From NCBI RefSeq assembly GCF_000316035.1, contig NZ_ANHX01000086.1, positions 62,001 to 126,000 of the forward strand: a stretch of 64,000 nucleotides of DNA, read 5' to 3'. This stretch comes from Paenibacillus sp. PAMC 26794. GTDB taxonomy: Bacteria > Bacillota > Bacilli > Paenibacillales > Paenibacillaceae. Every line of letters starts with the position of its first letter. Within the stretch, counting starts at the first letter, position 1. Shown here piece by piece: positions 54,112 to 63,999 of this stretch. Both the position numbers and the translations under genes were made by a program. Below the pieces are notes generated by a model. It had not been told where the DNA came from. It did not search any database and saw nothing but the letters and a program-made list of their open reading frames with translations.

Positions 54112-55167
54112 ATGAGGGATTTACAAGGTTTTGTATCCGATTACATCAAAGGAAAGAAACATCTACATCTTGAGATTGGCGTTATTACAAAGGGAGATAT
54201 CGAATATCATTCATTGGGCAATCCCAAAAAGAAGAGCGTGGCTGCTCCTGAACATAGGTTGTTCGAAATCGGCTCTGTAACCAAACTTTTTACATCTATC
54301 CTTCTATTAGAATTGGAGCGTCAACAGCAGCTTTCCACGGATGACACGGTTGGCAAGTACATACACAATGGCAAAAACGATTATTTGAATAAGGTAACCT
54401 TAAAAAGTCTTGCGACGCATACCTCTGGATTACCCGGAGTTGCCACAAACCTGTCCTCGAAGAAAAATCGATACAATCCGTATTCAAATTATACGGAGGA
54501 TGATTTACTTGCTTTTTTATCGGATGCTGACTTTACGGATCAGATGGGTTCATTTGAGTATTCCAATACCGGCGTGGGCTTACTGGGCTATATCCTATGT
54601 AAAGTATCAGGCAGTACATATGACGATCTGCTGAAAAAATATATCACAGGTCCATTAAATATGACGGAGACAGCAGCTATGCTGAATGCAGAACAGAATG
54701 GCAGATTTGTAGATGGACATACGTCAACGGGGAAAAAGATGCCTCACTGGGATACGGGTGTACATGAAGGCGCAGGGGCGATCAAGTCATCTCTTCACGA
54801 TATGTGTTTATTTGTACAGGCCAATCTGAATGAAGATCATCCGCCAGCCTCTGCAATACAACAAAGTCACATGCCTGTGATGATTGGAGATTCAACCCAT
54901 CATTACGCATGGTTTAGTGATAATATCTCAGATCAGAATATACTCTGGCATAACGGGGGCACATTTGGTTTCTCCAGTTATTTGGCTATAAATAAGGAAC
55001 AGAGTATAGGCGTTGTATTATTGTCCAATTATTGTTTTGGATCAGCCTCTATTGTGGATGAGTATCTGGATGCGATATTCAAGTTTATAACTAAAAAAGA
55101 CCTTTATCCACTCATGCCGCTGGACCCTGTGGGTAATAAAATACTGGAAGCCATGATGCAGAGATAA
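54112..55167 (+). CDS. Beta-lactamase-fold serine hydrolase (class C / PBP-like)
   Basis: 351 aa, no signal peptide. Active-site motifs: SVTK (SxxK, in FEIGSVTKLFTS), YSN (in SFEYSNTGVGLLGY) and HNGG (in ILWHNGGTFG, the KTG equivalent). This serine hydrolase family includes class C beta-lactamases, DD-peptidases, esterases and transglycosylases. A cytoplasmic location argues against beta-lactam resistance and for an esterase-like role. AAAGGAG precedes ATG 54112. Monocistronic. Confidence 0.85.
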   Translation: MRDLQGFVSDYIKGKKHLHLEIGVITKGDIEYHSLGNPKKKSVAAPEHRLFEIGSVTKLFTSILLLELERQQQLSTDDTVGKYIHNGKNDYLNKVTLKSLATHTSGLPGVATNLSSKKNRYNPYSNYTEDDLLAFLSDADFTDQMGSFEYSNTGVGLLGYILCKVSGSTYDDLLKKYITGPLNMTETAAMLNAEQNGRFVDGHTSTGKKMPHWDTGVHEGAGAIKSSLHDMCLFVQANLNEDHPPASAIQQSHMPVMIGDSTHHYAWFSDNISDQNILWHNGGTFGFSSYLAINKEQSIGVVLLSNYCFGSASIVDEYLDAIFKFITKKDLYPLMPLDPVGNKILEAMMQR

Positions 55168-55174
55168 AAAAACA

Positions 55175-55233
55175 CCTCTAATAGAGAGCACCTAAAGATG
55201 TACTTCGGGTGCTCTCGGTTGGAGGTTTCTTTT
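55175..55233 (+). terminator. Probable terminator
   Basis: GAGAGCACC pairs with GGTGCTCTC, within a larger partly paired CACCTC/GAGGT stem, then TTTCTTTT. Confidence 0.7.
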
Positions 55234-55255
55234 AGTTCTAACTTAATGGTCTTGA

Positions 55256-55933
55256 TCATAACATGCCTGCTTCACGCAGAAAATGGTGCACAATCTTCGT
55301 CTGATGCTTGATACGGGTTGAGCGTTTCAGACTCCAACAGGTCTCCACCGTTACGGAACGGGCTTGTAATAGTCTTGAAGCCGCTGTACGGGCAGATCCC
55401 GGCAATTCATGCTGCTTGAGGTTAAAATGACGATCACGAATGGCAATCGATCGATTCATCCGTTCGATAACTCTTCTGCAAGCTGGAATCGTCCGACTGC
55501 CGGGATTGGTGATCAACGTCTGTCCAAGCACTCGTGAACTCAGTTGAGACAGGCCGTTGGCTTCATGCAGATCGTGCCACCAGTCGGCCCGTTGTTCACG
55601 CGCCAGCTGAAAAATTGCCGCAGCGAACGGATGCTTGGCCTTGCCTGACATCCGGCGTGGAAACGTACGATTCAGATCGGGCTTGCCTCTGATTTTCTTT
55701 GCGTAGGCTTGCTGGTTCACGCGTGGCACGATAATTAACAGCCCTCGCTGAATGACGTGACGACCTGTCGCAATATCATCTGCGAGTTTTTGCGCAGCGG
55801 CCATACTCGCCGTTTCATTCCCGTGAACCCCGGATGTAATGAACATCACGGGTCCCGGCATCATGCCACGTACGATGTAATAGGGAGTGGCGTGTGCGCT
55901 GGATGCTGCAAGGACATGTTTGGTCACAAGCAT
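55256..55933 (-). CDS. Succinylglutamate desuccinylase/aspartoacylase-like zinc hydrolase
   Basis: 225 aa. M14-like deacylase fold. Zn ligands are His and Glu in GVHGNETASM (~37-40) and a His in WWHDLHE (~119-124). LNRTFPRRM (DLNRTFPG-type motif) lines the substrate pocket. GGAGGTG precedes ATG 55933. Family members remove acyl groups from N-acyl amino acids. No linked pathway genes; its substrate is unknown. Confidence 0.85.
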   Translation of the reverse strand: MLVTKHVLAASSAHATPYYIVRGMMPGPVMFITSGVHGNETASMAAAQKLADDIATGRHVIQRGLLIIVPRVNQQAYAKKIRGKPDLNRTFPRRMSGKAKHPFAAAIFQLAREQRADWWHDLHEANGLSQLSSRVLGQTLITNPGSRTIPACRRVIERMNRSIAIRDRHFNLKQHELPGSARTAASRLLQARSVTVETCWSLKRSTRIKHQTKIVHHFLREAGML

Positions 55934-56029
55934 GACGCTTCACCTCCGTTATTACAGTACGCCATGTCCATCTTTCATGTAACGGCGTAAGAAAAGGTCT
56001 TCATCCTATTTCCTCACAAAATAGGCCAA

Positions 56030-57004
56030 CTAGTACACCCGGTGGATGATATCTTCGAAATCGGGTTCTTTCATCTCTACATCTTCGATCTGACCCCAGT
56101 GCTCCAACTGTTTCAGAATGTCCATTGTGCTCCATTCCTTCCGGTTCACTTCAACGGTGACAATCTGTCCTTCCATTCCAGTAATATATATCGCGGACGA
56201 CACAACATCCGGGATATGAAACGCTCCTCGGAACGTTACCCGAATCAGCGTAGGTAGTCCGATGGTTTCGCGAAGTGACGAGATCGTGCCGTCATATGTC
56301 AGTTGACCATGGTTAATCACCATGACCCGGCTGCATAACTGCTCAATGTCGTCCATATCATGTGTGGTCAGCAGAATCGTTTTGCCAAACGTTTCATTTA
56401 ATGTACGTAGAAACTGGCGAATGTTCCGCTTTGCGTTCACATCCAGTCCAATCGTCGGTTCATCGAGAAAAAGCAGTTCCGGATCATGCAGCATGGAAGC
56501 TGCGAGATCCGCACGCATGCGTTGTCCAAGCGAGAGCTTGCGGACAGGCGTGGCCCAGAACGATTCAAGGTCCAGCAACTCGGCGAACTGGGACAGCCGT
56601 CTCTTTTTGTCCTCGGCACGGACGCCGTACATCTCGGCCAGAATATCATATGAATCTTTCACGGGCAGATCCCACCAGAGCTGACTGCGCTGTCCAAACA
56701 CAACGCCCAGTCGACCAACGGTCCTGCGCCTGTCCTGATGGGGGTTCATACCGCCAAGCTGTACCTCACCCGAGGTTGGGTGGAGGATACCTGTCAGCAT
56801 TTTGATCGTGGTAGACTTGCCAGCCCCGTTCGGACCGATGTAGCCCACAAATTCCCCTGGGCCGATATCAAAACTGATATCACGTACCGCTTCCTTGGAC
56901 ACATACTTACGTGAAAATAACGTACGTAAACCGGAGAAACGCCCTTCGTGAATAACAGGAGTTTTGAATTCCTTTTGCAGATGCCTTGCTGTGATCATGT
57001 TCAT
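56030..57004 (-). CDS. ABC-2 type exporter, ATP-binding subunit
   Basis: 324 aa. Walker A GPNGAGKST, signature LSLGQRMRADLA (LSLGQ), Walker B LLFLDEPTIGLD, and switch His TTHDMDD. The subgroup is the COG4586-type ATPase that works with two DUF990-like permeases, which lie directly upstream (57021-58594). The operon has no linked sensor or drug-resistance marker. Substrate unknown. Confidence 0.92.
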   Translation of the reverse strand: MNMITARHLQKEFKTPVIHEGRFSGLRTLFSRKYVSKEAVRDISFDIGPGEFVGYIGPNGAGKSTTIKMLTGILHPTSGEVQLGGMNPHQDRRRTVGRLGVVFGQRSQLWWDLPVKDSYDILAEMYGVRAEDKKRRLSQFAELLDLESFWATPVRKLSLGQRMRADLAASMLHDPELLFLDEPTIGLDVNAKRNIRQFLRTLNETFGKTILLTTHDMDDIEQLCSRVMVINHGQLTYDGTISSLRETIGLPTLIRVTFRGAFHIPDVVSSAIYITGMEGQIVTVEVNRKEWSTMDILKQLEHWGQIEDVEMKEPDFEDIIHRVY

Positions 57005-57020
57005 GATTCGTTACGCCTCC

Positions 57021-57821
57021 TTAGCTACCTGTACTTTGATATTTGGTCATGCCGAATTGCCAGAAACGCAGACTTGCAGCCAAGCTCAGTACGGCAATCG
57101 CCGCAACAGCAACAAGAATCCACGCTCCTCCTTCACCCCGTAGCAGGTAAAGTGACGGAATGTAGTTGACGAATCCCACGGGAATCACCGTTAGCAGAAT
57201 GCCAGACATCCATTTGGGATATAACGTTAGCGGATATTGGGCAGCCGTTCGTGCGGCATCTTCAGTGATCGTCTGTAATTCCTCAATACGTGTGGTCCAG
57301 AATCCGAGTGTGGCGGTAGCAAGTCCGATGGAAAAGAGAATGACTGCGCCCGTCAGAATAATGAGCAGGGAGAAGGGAATGGCAGTCCAGCCAATCTGTC
57401 CGCTGTGCATCATGCCTGCCAATGACCAGCAGAGAATGAACCCGCCTTGCAGGACTTCTCCAGCCATGATGCGAAAGTTTTGCGGCAGCAGTGCCAGCAA
57501 TACGGGCATAGGACGTGTTAACAGTTGATCAAGCTCACCATTAACCAGATATTTTTCCAGATGGTGAACCTCATTGCCGAACGTTCGATACAGTGTTTTG
57601 GATAACGTCATGATGGCGAAGAGATAACCGATCTCATGGAGGGACCAGCCTTTAATTGCACCGAATTTGTGCAGCACGAGAGCAACCATCAGAAACTCGG
57701 AGATCTGGATTAAAGCGGCCAGTACGGACGCCATGATGAAATTGAACTTGTATTGCATCCGGCTGCGGATGCTTGTTCGAATGAGCATTTTATATAAATT
57801 GAACCAGGAAGTCCGTTTCAT
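57021..57821 (-). CDS. ABC-2 family permease (COG3694-like)
   Basis: 266 aa, about six helices. The opening WFNLYKMLIRTSIRSRMQYK and the conserved LVNGELDQLLTRPMPVLLAL (~85-105) are marks of the ABC2_membrane_6 (DUF990) family. Second gene of the operon; ATG overlaps the stop of the upstream permease (ATGA at 57818-57821). GGAGGTG upstream. Confidence 0.88.
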   Translation of the reverse strand: MKRTSWFNLYKMLIRTSIRSRMQYKFNFIMASVLAALIQISEFLMVALVLHKFGAIKGWSLHEIGYLFAIMTLSKTLYRTFGNEVHHLEKYLVNGELDQLLTRPMPVLLALLPQNFRIMAGEVLQGGFILCWSLAGMMHSGQIGWTAIPFSLLIILTGAVILFSIGLATATLGFWTTRIEELQTITEDAARTAAQYPLTLYPKWMSGILLTVIPVGFVNYIPSLYLLRGEGGAWILVAVAAIAVLSLAASLRFWQFGMTKYQSTGS

Positions 57822-58594
57822 CCGCCCTGCACCTCCACTTTACGACGTAACACTTGGGTGATCACAAGACAGATCAACGTCATAAAGACGCACCAAAGCA
57901 AGGTTCCCCATAACAAGGAGCCATCTTCGAAACCAAGATAGATTCGGGTAGGTACATAGAGTAGGAAAGGGTAGGGTGATATCCAGGCAAGTTGTTCAAG
58001 CCAGTTCGGTAGCCATTCCAGCGGAATGAAAAAACCTGCCAGCAGATTCATCATCGCGTGATTACCCCAGTGAAGCCAGGAGGACTCCGTGGTCCACATC
58101 GACGTGGCACCAATGATGTAGTTCATGCAGATGGACAAGTATGCGGCGCCGGCAAGACCAAGTGCGGCATGGAACAGTGTTGAAACGTCTGAGGGCCAAT
58201 GCAGGGAAAAGACAATGGAGAAGAGCAGGTAGATCGGAATACTTTTGTACACGAACTGGTAGGCAATCTGCCCCCATTCGCGTGCCATCAGGTGGGTAAA
58301 CAGGTGAACAGGCCTCATCAGATCCAGTGCGATCTGCCCTGTCCTGACGGATAAGGGAATACCCAATCCGTTCGTGAGAAAACCCGAGATCCAGAGAGAG
58401 GATTGCGTGAATGCAATGTAACTGATCATCCCCTGTGTCCCGTATTCCCCGAGAGTATGGTCGGCCCCGATGCCGATCCAGAGGCAGGCATACATGTAAC
58501 CAAACATGGCGCTTGCCAAGTTATGTACCATGTGTGCCCCGCGGTATTGCAGATTCCGGGAGTAGGCTTTGGAAGCCAGAGTGAAATAAAGCAT
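57818..58594 (-). CDS. ABC-2 family permease (COG4587-like)
   Basis: About 258 aa from ATG 58594 (GGAGGTG upstream). Six or so helices. The IALDLMRPVHLFTHLMAREWG stretch is the same loop as the DLLTRPMP region of its partner. First gene of the three-gene exporter operon. Confidence 0.86.
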   Translation of the reverse strand: MLYFTLASKAYSRNLQYRGAHMVHNLASAMFGYMYACLWIGIGADHTLGEYGTQGMISYIAFTQSSLWISGFLTNGLGIPLSVRTGQIALDLMRPVHLFTHLMAREWGQIAYQFVYKSIPIYLLFSIVFSLHWPSDVSTLFHAALGLAGAAYLSICMNYIIGATSMWTTESSWLHWGNHAMMNLLAGFFIPLEWLPNWLEQLAWISPYPFLLYVPTRIYLGFEDGSLLWGTLLWCVFMTLICLVITQVLRRKVEVQGG

Positions 58595-58898
58595 GTGACA
58601 CCTCCGATAAGTGGATTGAACGGCGTTTCCGTTCACTTCAGTCAAGGCGAAAAGAGAGAAGGACAACAGCATACCAATTTATTCCTTCACAGGCAAGACA
58701 TTTTTTTAGCTAATAATGGTATTAACAGGGGTGTTCATGATTGCGCCACAAGACAACGGTCTGTCCGTTCATTTATAATTGAGAGGTAGTATCGCAAACG
58801 TTTACAATGTGAAATATTCAAATTTTAAATAAACCGCCGGGCTTGTGCTTGACGATTGAAGATACAGAACGAACAATCCGGCAAGAGAGAAGGATGTC
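58595..58898. other. Intergenic region upstream of the degV-like gene
   Basis: About 300 bases between divergent genes. TATAAT at 58774-58779 may be a -10. An imperfect cre-like site centred on AAACGTTT (58796-58803) follows. Neither is firm. Confidence 0.35.
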
Positions 58899-59750
58899 AT
58901 GAAGAAAATTGCATGGGTCACCGATAGTACCAGTACACTGGATCCCGTTTTTGCGGAGCAAAATCATATCTACATCGTACCGCTGCGCATCGTATTTGGA
59001 GAGGAATGTTACCGGGAAACCGATGACATTACATCTGAAATGTTCTATGAGAAACTTGCGGAGGCTTCACGTGCGAGCAGTTCGCAGCCACCCATTGGCG
59101 AGTTCATTGAACTGTATGAATCGCTCAAAGACAAGTACGATGAGATTATTACGATTCATTGCTCTACAGCGCTTAGTGGAACGCTGCATACGTCTATGCA
59201 GGCTGCAGAGATTGCAGGGGTGAAGGTGACCGCAATTGATTCAAAGGCAGGTGCCTATCCTCACCGTGAGATGATTATGCAAGGACTGGAATGGCAGAAG
59301 CAGGGATGTTCAGCTGCAGAGATCAAAGTAAACATTGAACAGATGATTGATAACATGTCCTTTTACCTCATACCGGCCAGTCTTCAACATCTTCACCGCA
59401 GTGGCCGGGTGTCGGGCACACAGCTGATCATCAGTCAACTGCTAAAGATCCATCTGCTGCTTCGATTTGAAGAGGGCAAAGTGGTTGTGAATGAGAAGAT
59501 TCGCACGTTCAAGCGGACAAAAGAGCGCATGCTGGATATGCTCAAGCTGGATATGGAGAAAGTAAAGCATGTGTGCATTATGCATGCGAACAATCAGGAA
59601 GAAGCCGTTACGATCAAGAAGCAGATTGCCAATCTGCTCCCTAAATTAAAGACCGAAATCATGCCGTTTATCCCTGTGGTGAGTATTCATGCAGGTGCAG
59701 GAACCATTGGACTGTGCTGGATACACAGCGAGAACGGATATAGAGATTAG
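58899..59750 (+). CDS. DegV-family fatty-acid-binding protein (FakB-like)
   Basis: 283 aa. KIAWVTDSTSTLDP at the N terminus, HCSTALSGTLHTSMQAAEIA in the lipid-binding lobe and GAGTIGLCW at the C terminus are DegV hallmarks. DegV/FakB proteins present fatty acids to FakA kinase. GAAGGATG precedes ATG 58899. Monocistronic with a strong terminator. Confidence 0.92.
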   Translation: MKKIAWVTDSTSTLDPVFAEQNHIYIVPLRIVFGEECYRETDDITSEMFYEKLAEASRASSSQPPIGEFIELYESLKDKYDEIITIHCSTALSGTLHTSMQAAEIAGVKVTAIDSKAGAYPHREMIMQGLEWQKQGCSAAEIKVNIEQMIDNMSFYLIPASLQHLHRSGRVSGTQLIISQLLKIHLLLRFEEGKVVVNEKIRTFKRTKERMLDMLKLDMEKVKHVCIMHANNQEEAVTIKKQIANLLPKLKTEIMPFIPVVSIHAGAGTIGLCWIHSENGYRD

Positions 59751-59780
59751 ACGCACAGCATTCATCTATAGACTCTCATA

Positions 59781-59833
59781 GACCTGGCAGGAAACACACT
59801 TGATGTCAAAGTGGTGCTCCTGTCAGGTTTTTT
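59781..59833 (+). terminator. Rho-independent terminator
   Basis: ACCTGGCAGG pairs with CCTGTCAGGT, with an inner CACTTTG-type stem, then T run. Confidence 0.85.
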
Positions 59834-59979
59834 CGTATGTCATTGCTAATTCATACACCAAAGATGTGAACTGAATCATCCTGAAAACCATGCTCTGTAT
59901 GGCTTCAGATGCCATTGACATCCGCTCGTACAAGGGATAGGATAATGTCAACTGAGACACGAAGGAGAATGCAACTACC

Positions 59980-60792
59980 ATGACGATTCCAAAAACATTA
60001 ACAATAGCTGGTTCGGACACGAGCGGCGGTGCAGGTATTCAAGCTGATTTGAAAACTTTTCAGGAGCTGGGTGTGTATGGCATGACCGTACTGACTACGG
60101 TTGTGGCAATGGAGCCCGAAACATGGGATCACCAGGTCTTTCCTGTGGAATTAAATGTAGTTGAAGCGCAGCTTCGCACTGTTCTGGACGGTATAGGTTT
60201 CGATGCCATGAAGACAGGTATGCTCGGTTCTGTAGATATTATTGAACTGGTAGCAAAACATATTCGCCGTAGCGGTCTGCCACAGATCGTTATCGATCCG
60301 GTAATGGTATGCAAAGGTACAGACGAAGTGTTACAACCGGAAAATACGGAAGCGATGATCGAATTCCTGTTGCCAGGTGCTGATCTGGTTACACCTAATC
60401 TGTTCGAAGCATCCCAACTGGCGAAGAGTGGACCGATTCGTTCCAAGGAACAGATGGAAGCAGCGGCAGCAGCAATTCATGCCCATGGCTCGAAACATGT
60501 TCTGATCAAGGACAGAGGTGTCATTAGCCCGGGTAAAGCAATGGATCTACTCTATGATGGAACCAACTACGAATGGTTTGAAGCCGATGTTGTCGGCTCC
60601 GGATATACGCATGGTGCGGGCTGCACGACGTCTGCGGCGATTACCGCAGGATTGGCTCGTGGTCTTTCAGTGAAAGAGGCTGTTCGTGAAGGTAAAGCCT
60701 TCGTGACCAAAGCGATTGCCGGCGGATTCCCGCTGAACCGTTTTGTTGGCCCTACACTGCATGTGGCACACCGTCTGGAGCAACAACGTTAA
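59980..60792 (+). CDS. pdxK: Pyridoxine/pyridoxal/hydroxymethylpyrimidine kinase, PdxK type
   Basis: 270 aa, ribokinase-like fold. TIAGSDTSGGAGIQADLKTF (~7-26) and GSGYTHGAGCTTSAA (catalytic Cys/anion hole) are the markers. The combination WDHQVFP...DGIG.DAMKTGM matches Bacillus PdxK more closely than ThiD. It makes pyridoxal phosphate by salvage. GAAGGAG precedes ATG 59980. Confidence 0.93.
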   Translation: MTIPKTLTIAGSDTSGGAGIQADLKTFQELGVYGMTVLTTVVAMEPETWDHQVFPVELNVVEAQLRTVLDGIGFDAMKTGMLGSVDIIELVAKHIRRSGLPQIVIDPVMVCKGTDEVLQPENTEAMIEFLLPGADLVTPNLFEASQLAKSGPIRSKEQMEAAAAAIHAHGSKHVLIKDRGVISPGKAMDLLYDGTNYEWFEADVVGSGYTHGAGCTTSAAITAGLARGLSVKEAVREGKAFVTKAIAGGFPLNRFVGPTLHVAHRLEQQR

Positions 60793-60861
60793 GTGTTGCC
60801 AGGGAGCGCGCAGTAGCGCATCAATTCTGGATAACACACTTCGATTTCATTCAAGTAGCTG

Positions 60862-60900
60862 TCAATGAGCAGGAGCTTGCTCGTTGATGGCTTCTTTTTT
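60862..60900 (+). terminator. Rho-independent terminator
   Basis: TCAATGAGCA (60862-60871) / TGCTCGTTGA (60878-60887), one G-U pair, then a T run. Confidence 0.85.
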
Positions 60901-61042
60901 ATGCGAATTTTTATAAAAATTAGTAACTTTTGTCTTATATTAATCGTATATATCATGGGAGCATTCCAAAACATGTGTGGACACATGAACGACACATGGA
61001 ATAGGTATGTTATCATCAGAAATCTAAAAAGGAGAGTCGGCC

Positions 61043-61723
61043 ATGATCAGAACAGTGCTTCTGGTGGAAGATGAAAGCCGCATTCGTGAGATTGTGGCCG
61101 ATTATTTCATAAAAGAACAATGGAACGTCATAGAAGCAGAACATGGAGTACAGGCACTGGAACTGTTGGCTCTGCATGAGGTGGATTTGGTTATTTTGGA
61201 TGTTTTGATGCCTGAAATGGATGGATGGACGTTATGTGGGCATATTCGATCCCAATCCACCGTACCTATTATCATGCTGACTGCACGGTCCGAGGATGAC
61301 GATAAAATTCATGGATTTCAGCTGGGCGTAGACGATTACGTCACCAAGCCGTTTAGTCCACGTGTGCTGGTTGCACGTGCAGAGACATTAATGAAGCGTG
61401 TTGAAGGTGCATTTGGACGAGAGCAAGGTGTGATTCGCTTTGGACAGGTAACCCTTGATCCATGGGCCAGACGTCTGGAGAAGGACGGAATTGAAGTGGA
61501 ACTTGCACCAAAGGAATATGATCTGTTGCTTTATCTGGTACGTAATGCAGGCATTGTGTTGTCTCGGGATGCCATTTTGAATCGGATCTGGGGATTTGAT
61601 TTTGAAGGGGACTCACGTGTTGTGGATACCCACATCAAGAAGTTGCGCAGCAAACTGGGTGATGAAGCCAAGTGTATCCGGACGGTGATTGGCACTGGAT
61701 ATCGTTTCGAGGCAGAAACATGA
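61043..61723 (+). CDS. OmpR-family response regulator
   Basis: 226 aa. Receiver (~1-120) with LVEDESRIREI, phospho-acceptor in VILDVLMPEMDG and Lys in YVTKPFSP. A winged-helix DNA-binding domain (~130-226) ends with IRTVIGTGYRF. AAAAAGGAGA precedes ATG 61043. It overlaps the kinase gene by 4 nt. Confidence 0.95.
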   Translation: MIRTVLLVEDESRIREIVADYFIKEQWNVIEAEHGVQALELLALHEVDLVILDVLMPEMDGWTLCGHIRSQSTVPIIMLTARSEDDDKIHGFQLGVDDYVTKPFSPRVLVARAETLMKRVEGAFGREQGVIRFGQVTLDPWARRLEKDGIEVELAPKEYDLLLYLVRNAGIVLSRDAILNRIWGFDFEGDSRVVDTHIKKLRSKLGDEAKCIRTVIGTGYRFEAET

Positions 61724-63468
61724 GAAGAAATGGCGTAACGATGAAGCTTTTCCTGGTCATGGCAGGATGTCTGGTTCTTCTATATGGGACGACGGTTTTT
61801 GCCCAGTTGTTCTGGTTCCCCGACTTCTATCAGCATCAAAAGGTCAGCAGTATGAAGAAAAAGCTGTCCAAGTTCGAACAGCAATACTCCAATGGGCATT
61901 GGAGTGATTTACAGCTAGCCAAGGAGACCGGGAAGTTCATGCGTCAGAATCAATCACATCTGGTCATTTTGACGAATACCGGAAGATTGGTTAATGACCC
62001 GTTCCACATTACGTTGCTTCAAGAGGATGGAAGTCACGTGAAAGTGTCCTTGTCCTTGTTTATTAATAGTGAGAATGCTGGCTGGATTACATCCCATCTG
62101 AAATATGGGCAAGAACTGACGGTGAGAGGTCCGGCCAGCGGGTCCATGATCTATCCATTCAAAATCCAGGATGCCACTTCTGCCGCATGGGGAACAGAAA
62201 GCTTTCAGGAATCGATTGAACCGGTAAAGGAATGGTCAGGCGTATTGACCGAAGTAGTTCTTCCCAATCTGGCAACGTGGAGTCAGAGGCAGGGACTGCT
62301 GGTGCAAGCACTGGATAGCCGGTTCCCTTTGTCCAACGAAGACCAACTGGCCCTGGCGAATGGCAAAATGCTCAATGAAGAATGGATGGATAGCTGGAGC
62401 GGTGTTCGCAATGTCATCACCATTGCTCCAGTGCATCGTTCCGGACCCGAGCAACAACTGATCTTCTCGCTCACCTCTCTACAGGAGATGAGGGAAGCGA
62501 ATGAGGCAACACGTTTGTTCTATGCGTATTTTGGCATTGGGGCATTTATATTGATTCTGTTGCTGGCGTTACTCCTGTCCCGAATTGTAACGAAGCCGCT
62601 CTTGGCCTTGAACCATGTCGCCAAGAAAATGTCTACGCTGGATTTCACGGTGAAATCACCCATCCGGCGTAATGATGAGATCGGCAGTCTGTCTAACAGC
62701 CTTAATGCCTTATCGGGAACCTTGGGTCAGACACTGGAAGAGCTGAGACAGGCCAACACGCAGATGCGTACAGATATGGAAATGAAGCAGGAGATTGAAC
62801 AGCGTCAGCGCAAGTTTTTTGCCGATGCATCACATGAACTTAAGACGCCAATCAGCATTATTAAGGGATATTCTGAAGGGCTGAAGGATGGCGTGAGTGA
62901 GAGCAAACGGGAGCGTTACATTGAGATCATTGCCGATGAGGCGATCAAAATGGAAACGATGGTTGAAGAGATGCTGGATCTGGTGCGACTGGAATCCTCA
63001 GCGGTTCAATTGAATACGGATGCTGTTGCACTGGCTGACATGATTGAAGATATCGCCGGCCGTCTGGGTCCGCAACTGAAGGACAAAGGATTGGATGTGG
63101 TGCTTGTATCCACAACAGAACAGACGGTTGAGGGTGACCGAAGCAAGCTGGAGCAAGTTATTTTCAATATCATGATGAATGCTATACGTCATGCGATACC
63201 ACATACCGATATAACTATTGAGATTAGCAGGCGTGAAGGTTTTGTCCATATTTTCATTGAGAACAAGGGCGAGCAGATAGCTGAAGCTGAGCGGCAATAT
63301 ATATGGGAGAGGTTCTATCGGGTAGAGCGCTCGCGTAATCGTAAAATGGGGGGGACCGGGCTCGGTCTGGCCATTGCGAAGCAGATTCTTGATCTGCATG
63401 GGTGCAGTTATGGAGTGGAGAATACACCGGATGGAGTCCGTTTTTATATTATTTTTCCTAAAGCCTAG
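61720..63468 (+). CDS. Sensor histidine kinase (HisKA-HATPase)
   Basis: About 582 aa from ATG 61720, which overlaps the regulator stop (ATGA). Helix ~8-30, extracellular domain, helix ~265-290, HAMP (ATKPLLALNHVAKKMS-like region), then HisKA with FADASHELKTPISIIKGY (His) and HATPase with NAIRHAIP (N box) and GGTGLGLAIAK (G boxes). The signal sensed is unknown. Operon with the OmpR-type regulator; a pssA gene follows 21 nt later. Confidence 0.95.
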   Translation: MRRNGVTMKLFLVMAGCLVLLYGTTVFAQLFWFPDFYQHQKVSSMKKKLSKFEQQYSNGHWSDLQLAKETGKFMRQNQSHLVILTNTGRLVNDPFHITLLQEDGSHVKVSLSLFINSENAGWITSHLKYGQELTVRGPASGSMIYPFKIQDATSAAWGTESFQESIEPVKEWSGVLTEVVLPNLATWSQRQGLLVQALDSRFPLSNEDQLALANGKMLNEEWMDSWSGVRNVITIAPVHRSGPEQQLIFSLTSLQEMREANEATRLFYAYFGIGAFILILLLALLLSRIVTKPLLALNHVAKKMSTLDFTVKSPIRRNDEIGSLSNSLNALSGTLGQTLEELRQANTQMRTDMEMKQEIEQRQRKFFADASHELKTPISIIKGYSEGLKDGVSESKRERYIEIIADEAIKMETMVEEMLDLVRLESSAVQLNTDAVALADMIEDIAGRLGPQLKDKGLDVVLVSTTEQTVEGDRSKLEQVIFNIMMNAIRHAIPHTDITIEISRREGFVHIFIENKGEQIAEAERQYIWERFYRVERSRNRKMGGTGLGLAIAKQILDLHGCSYGVENTPDGVRFYIIFPKA

Positions 63469-63489
63469 TACGAAAGGGAGTCAAATCTT

Positions 63490-63999
63490 ATGAAGTCTTT
63501 ACCATCGATTTTAACCTTGGGGAATCTGAGTTCAGGCATGCTGGCAATCATTATGGCTATTCATGGTGAATTTGCCCTGGCTGTGATGATGATATGGGTA
63601 GCGATGTTCTTTGATCTGTTTGACGGGTATGCGGCTCGCAAATTGCATTGTGAGGGTGAGTTCGGCAAGTCCCTGGACTCGCTTGCGGATGTAGTTTCAT
63701 TCGGAACAGCACCCGTGCTGATTCTGTACCTGAATTCCATGATTGAAGTGAGTGTGCTGGGGATGGCACTGACTGCATTGTTTCCGATTTGCGGTGCTTT
63801 ACGTCTGGCCCGTTATAACTGTCAGAAGACAGCAAGCAGTGGTTTTGTCGGAATGCCGATTACATTTGCGGGAGGTCTGATGTCCTTTTTCGCACTCTGG
63901 AGTCCTTATTTCACACATGGTGTAGCCTATCTTGTCATTATTGTATTATCCAGTCTCATGGTGAGCCAAATCCGATTCCCGTCTCTAAAACAAGTGCTA
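63490..63999 (+). CDS. pssA: CDP-diacylglycerol-serine O-phosphatidyltransferase, 5' part
   Basis: 170 residues are visible; the gene runs off the window. The CDP-alcohol phosphotransferase motif is perfect: DG-x2-AR-x8-G-x3-D-x3-D (DGYAARKLHCEGEFGKSLDS, then LAD, ~43-65). Several membrane helices flank it. The enzyme makes phosphatidylserine from CDP-diacylglycerol and serine. AAAGGGAG precedes ATG 63490. Close spacing to the kinase suggests one transcript. Confidence 0.92.
   Translation, partial: MKSLPSILTLGNLSSGMLAIIMAIHGEFALAVMMIWVAMFFDLFDGYAARKLHCEGEFGKSLDSLADVVSFGTAPVLILYLNSMIEVSVLGMALTALFPICGALRLARYNCQKTASSGFVGMPITFAGGLMSFFALWSPYFTHGVAYLVIIVLSSLMVSQIRFPSLKQVL

Noticed and set aside
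58793..58806. cre site before the DegV gene
   Set aside because: It has two mismatches at conserved consensus positions and no linked sugar gene; kept only as a note in the intergenic entry.
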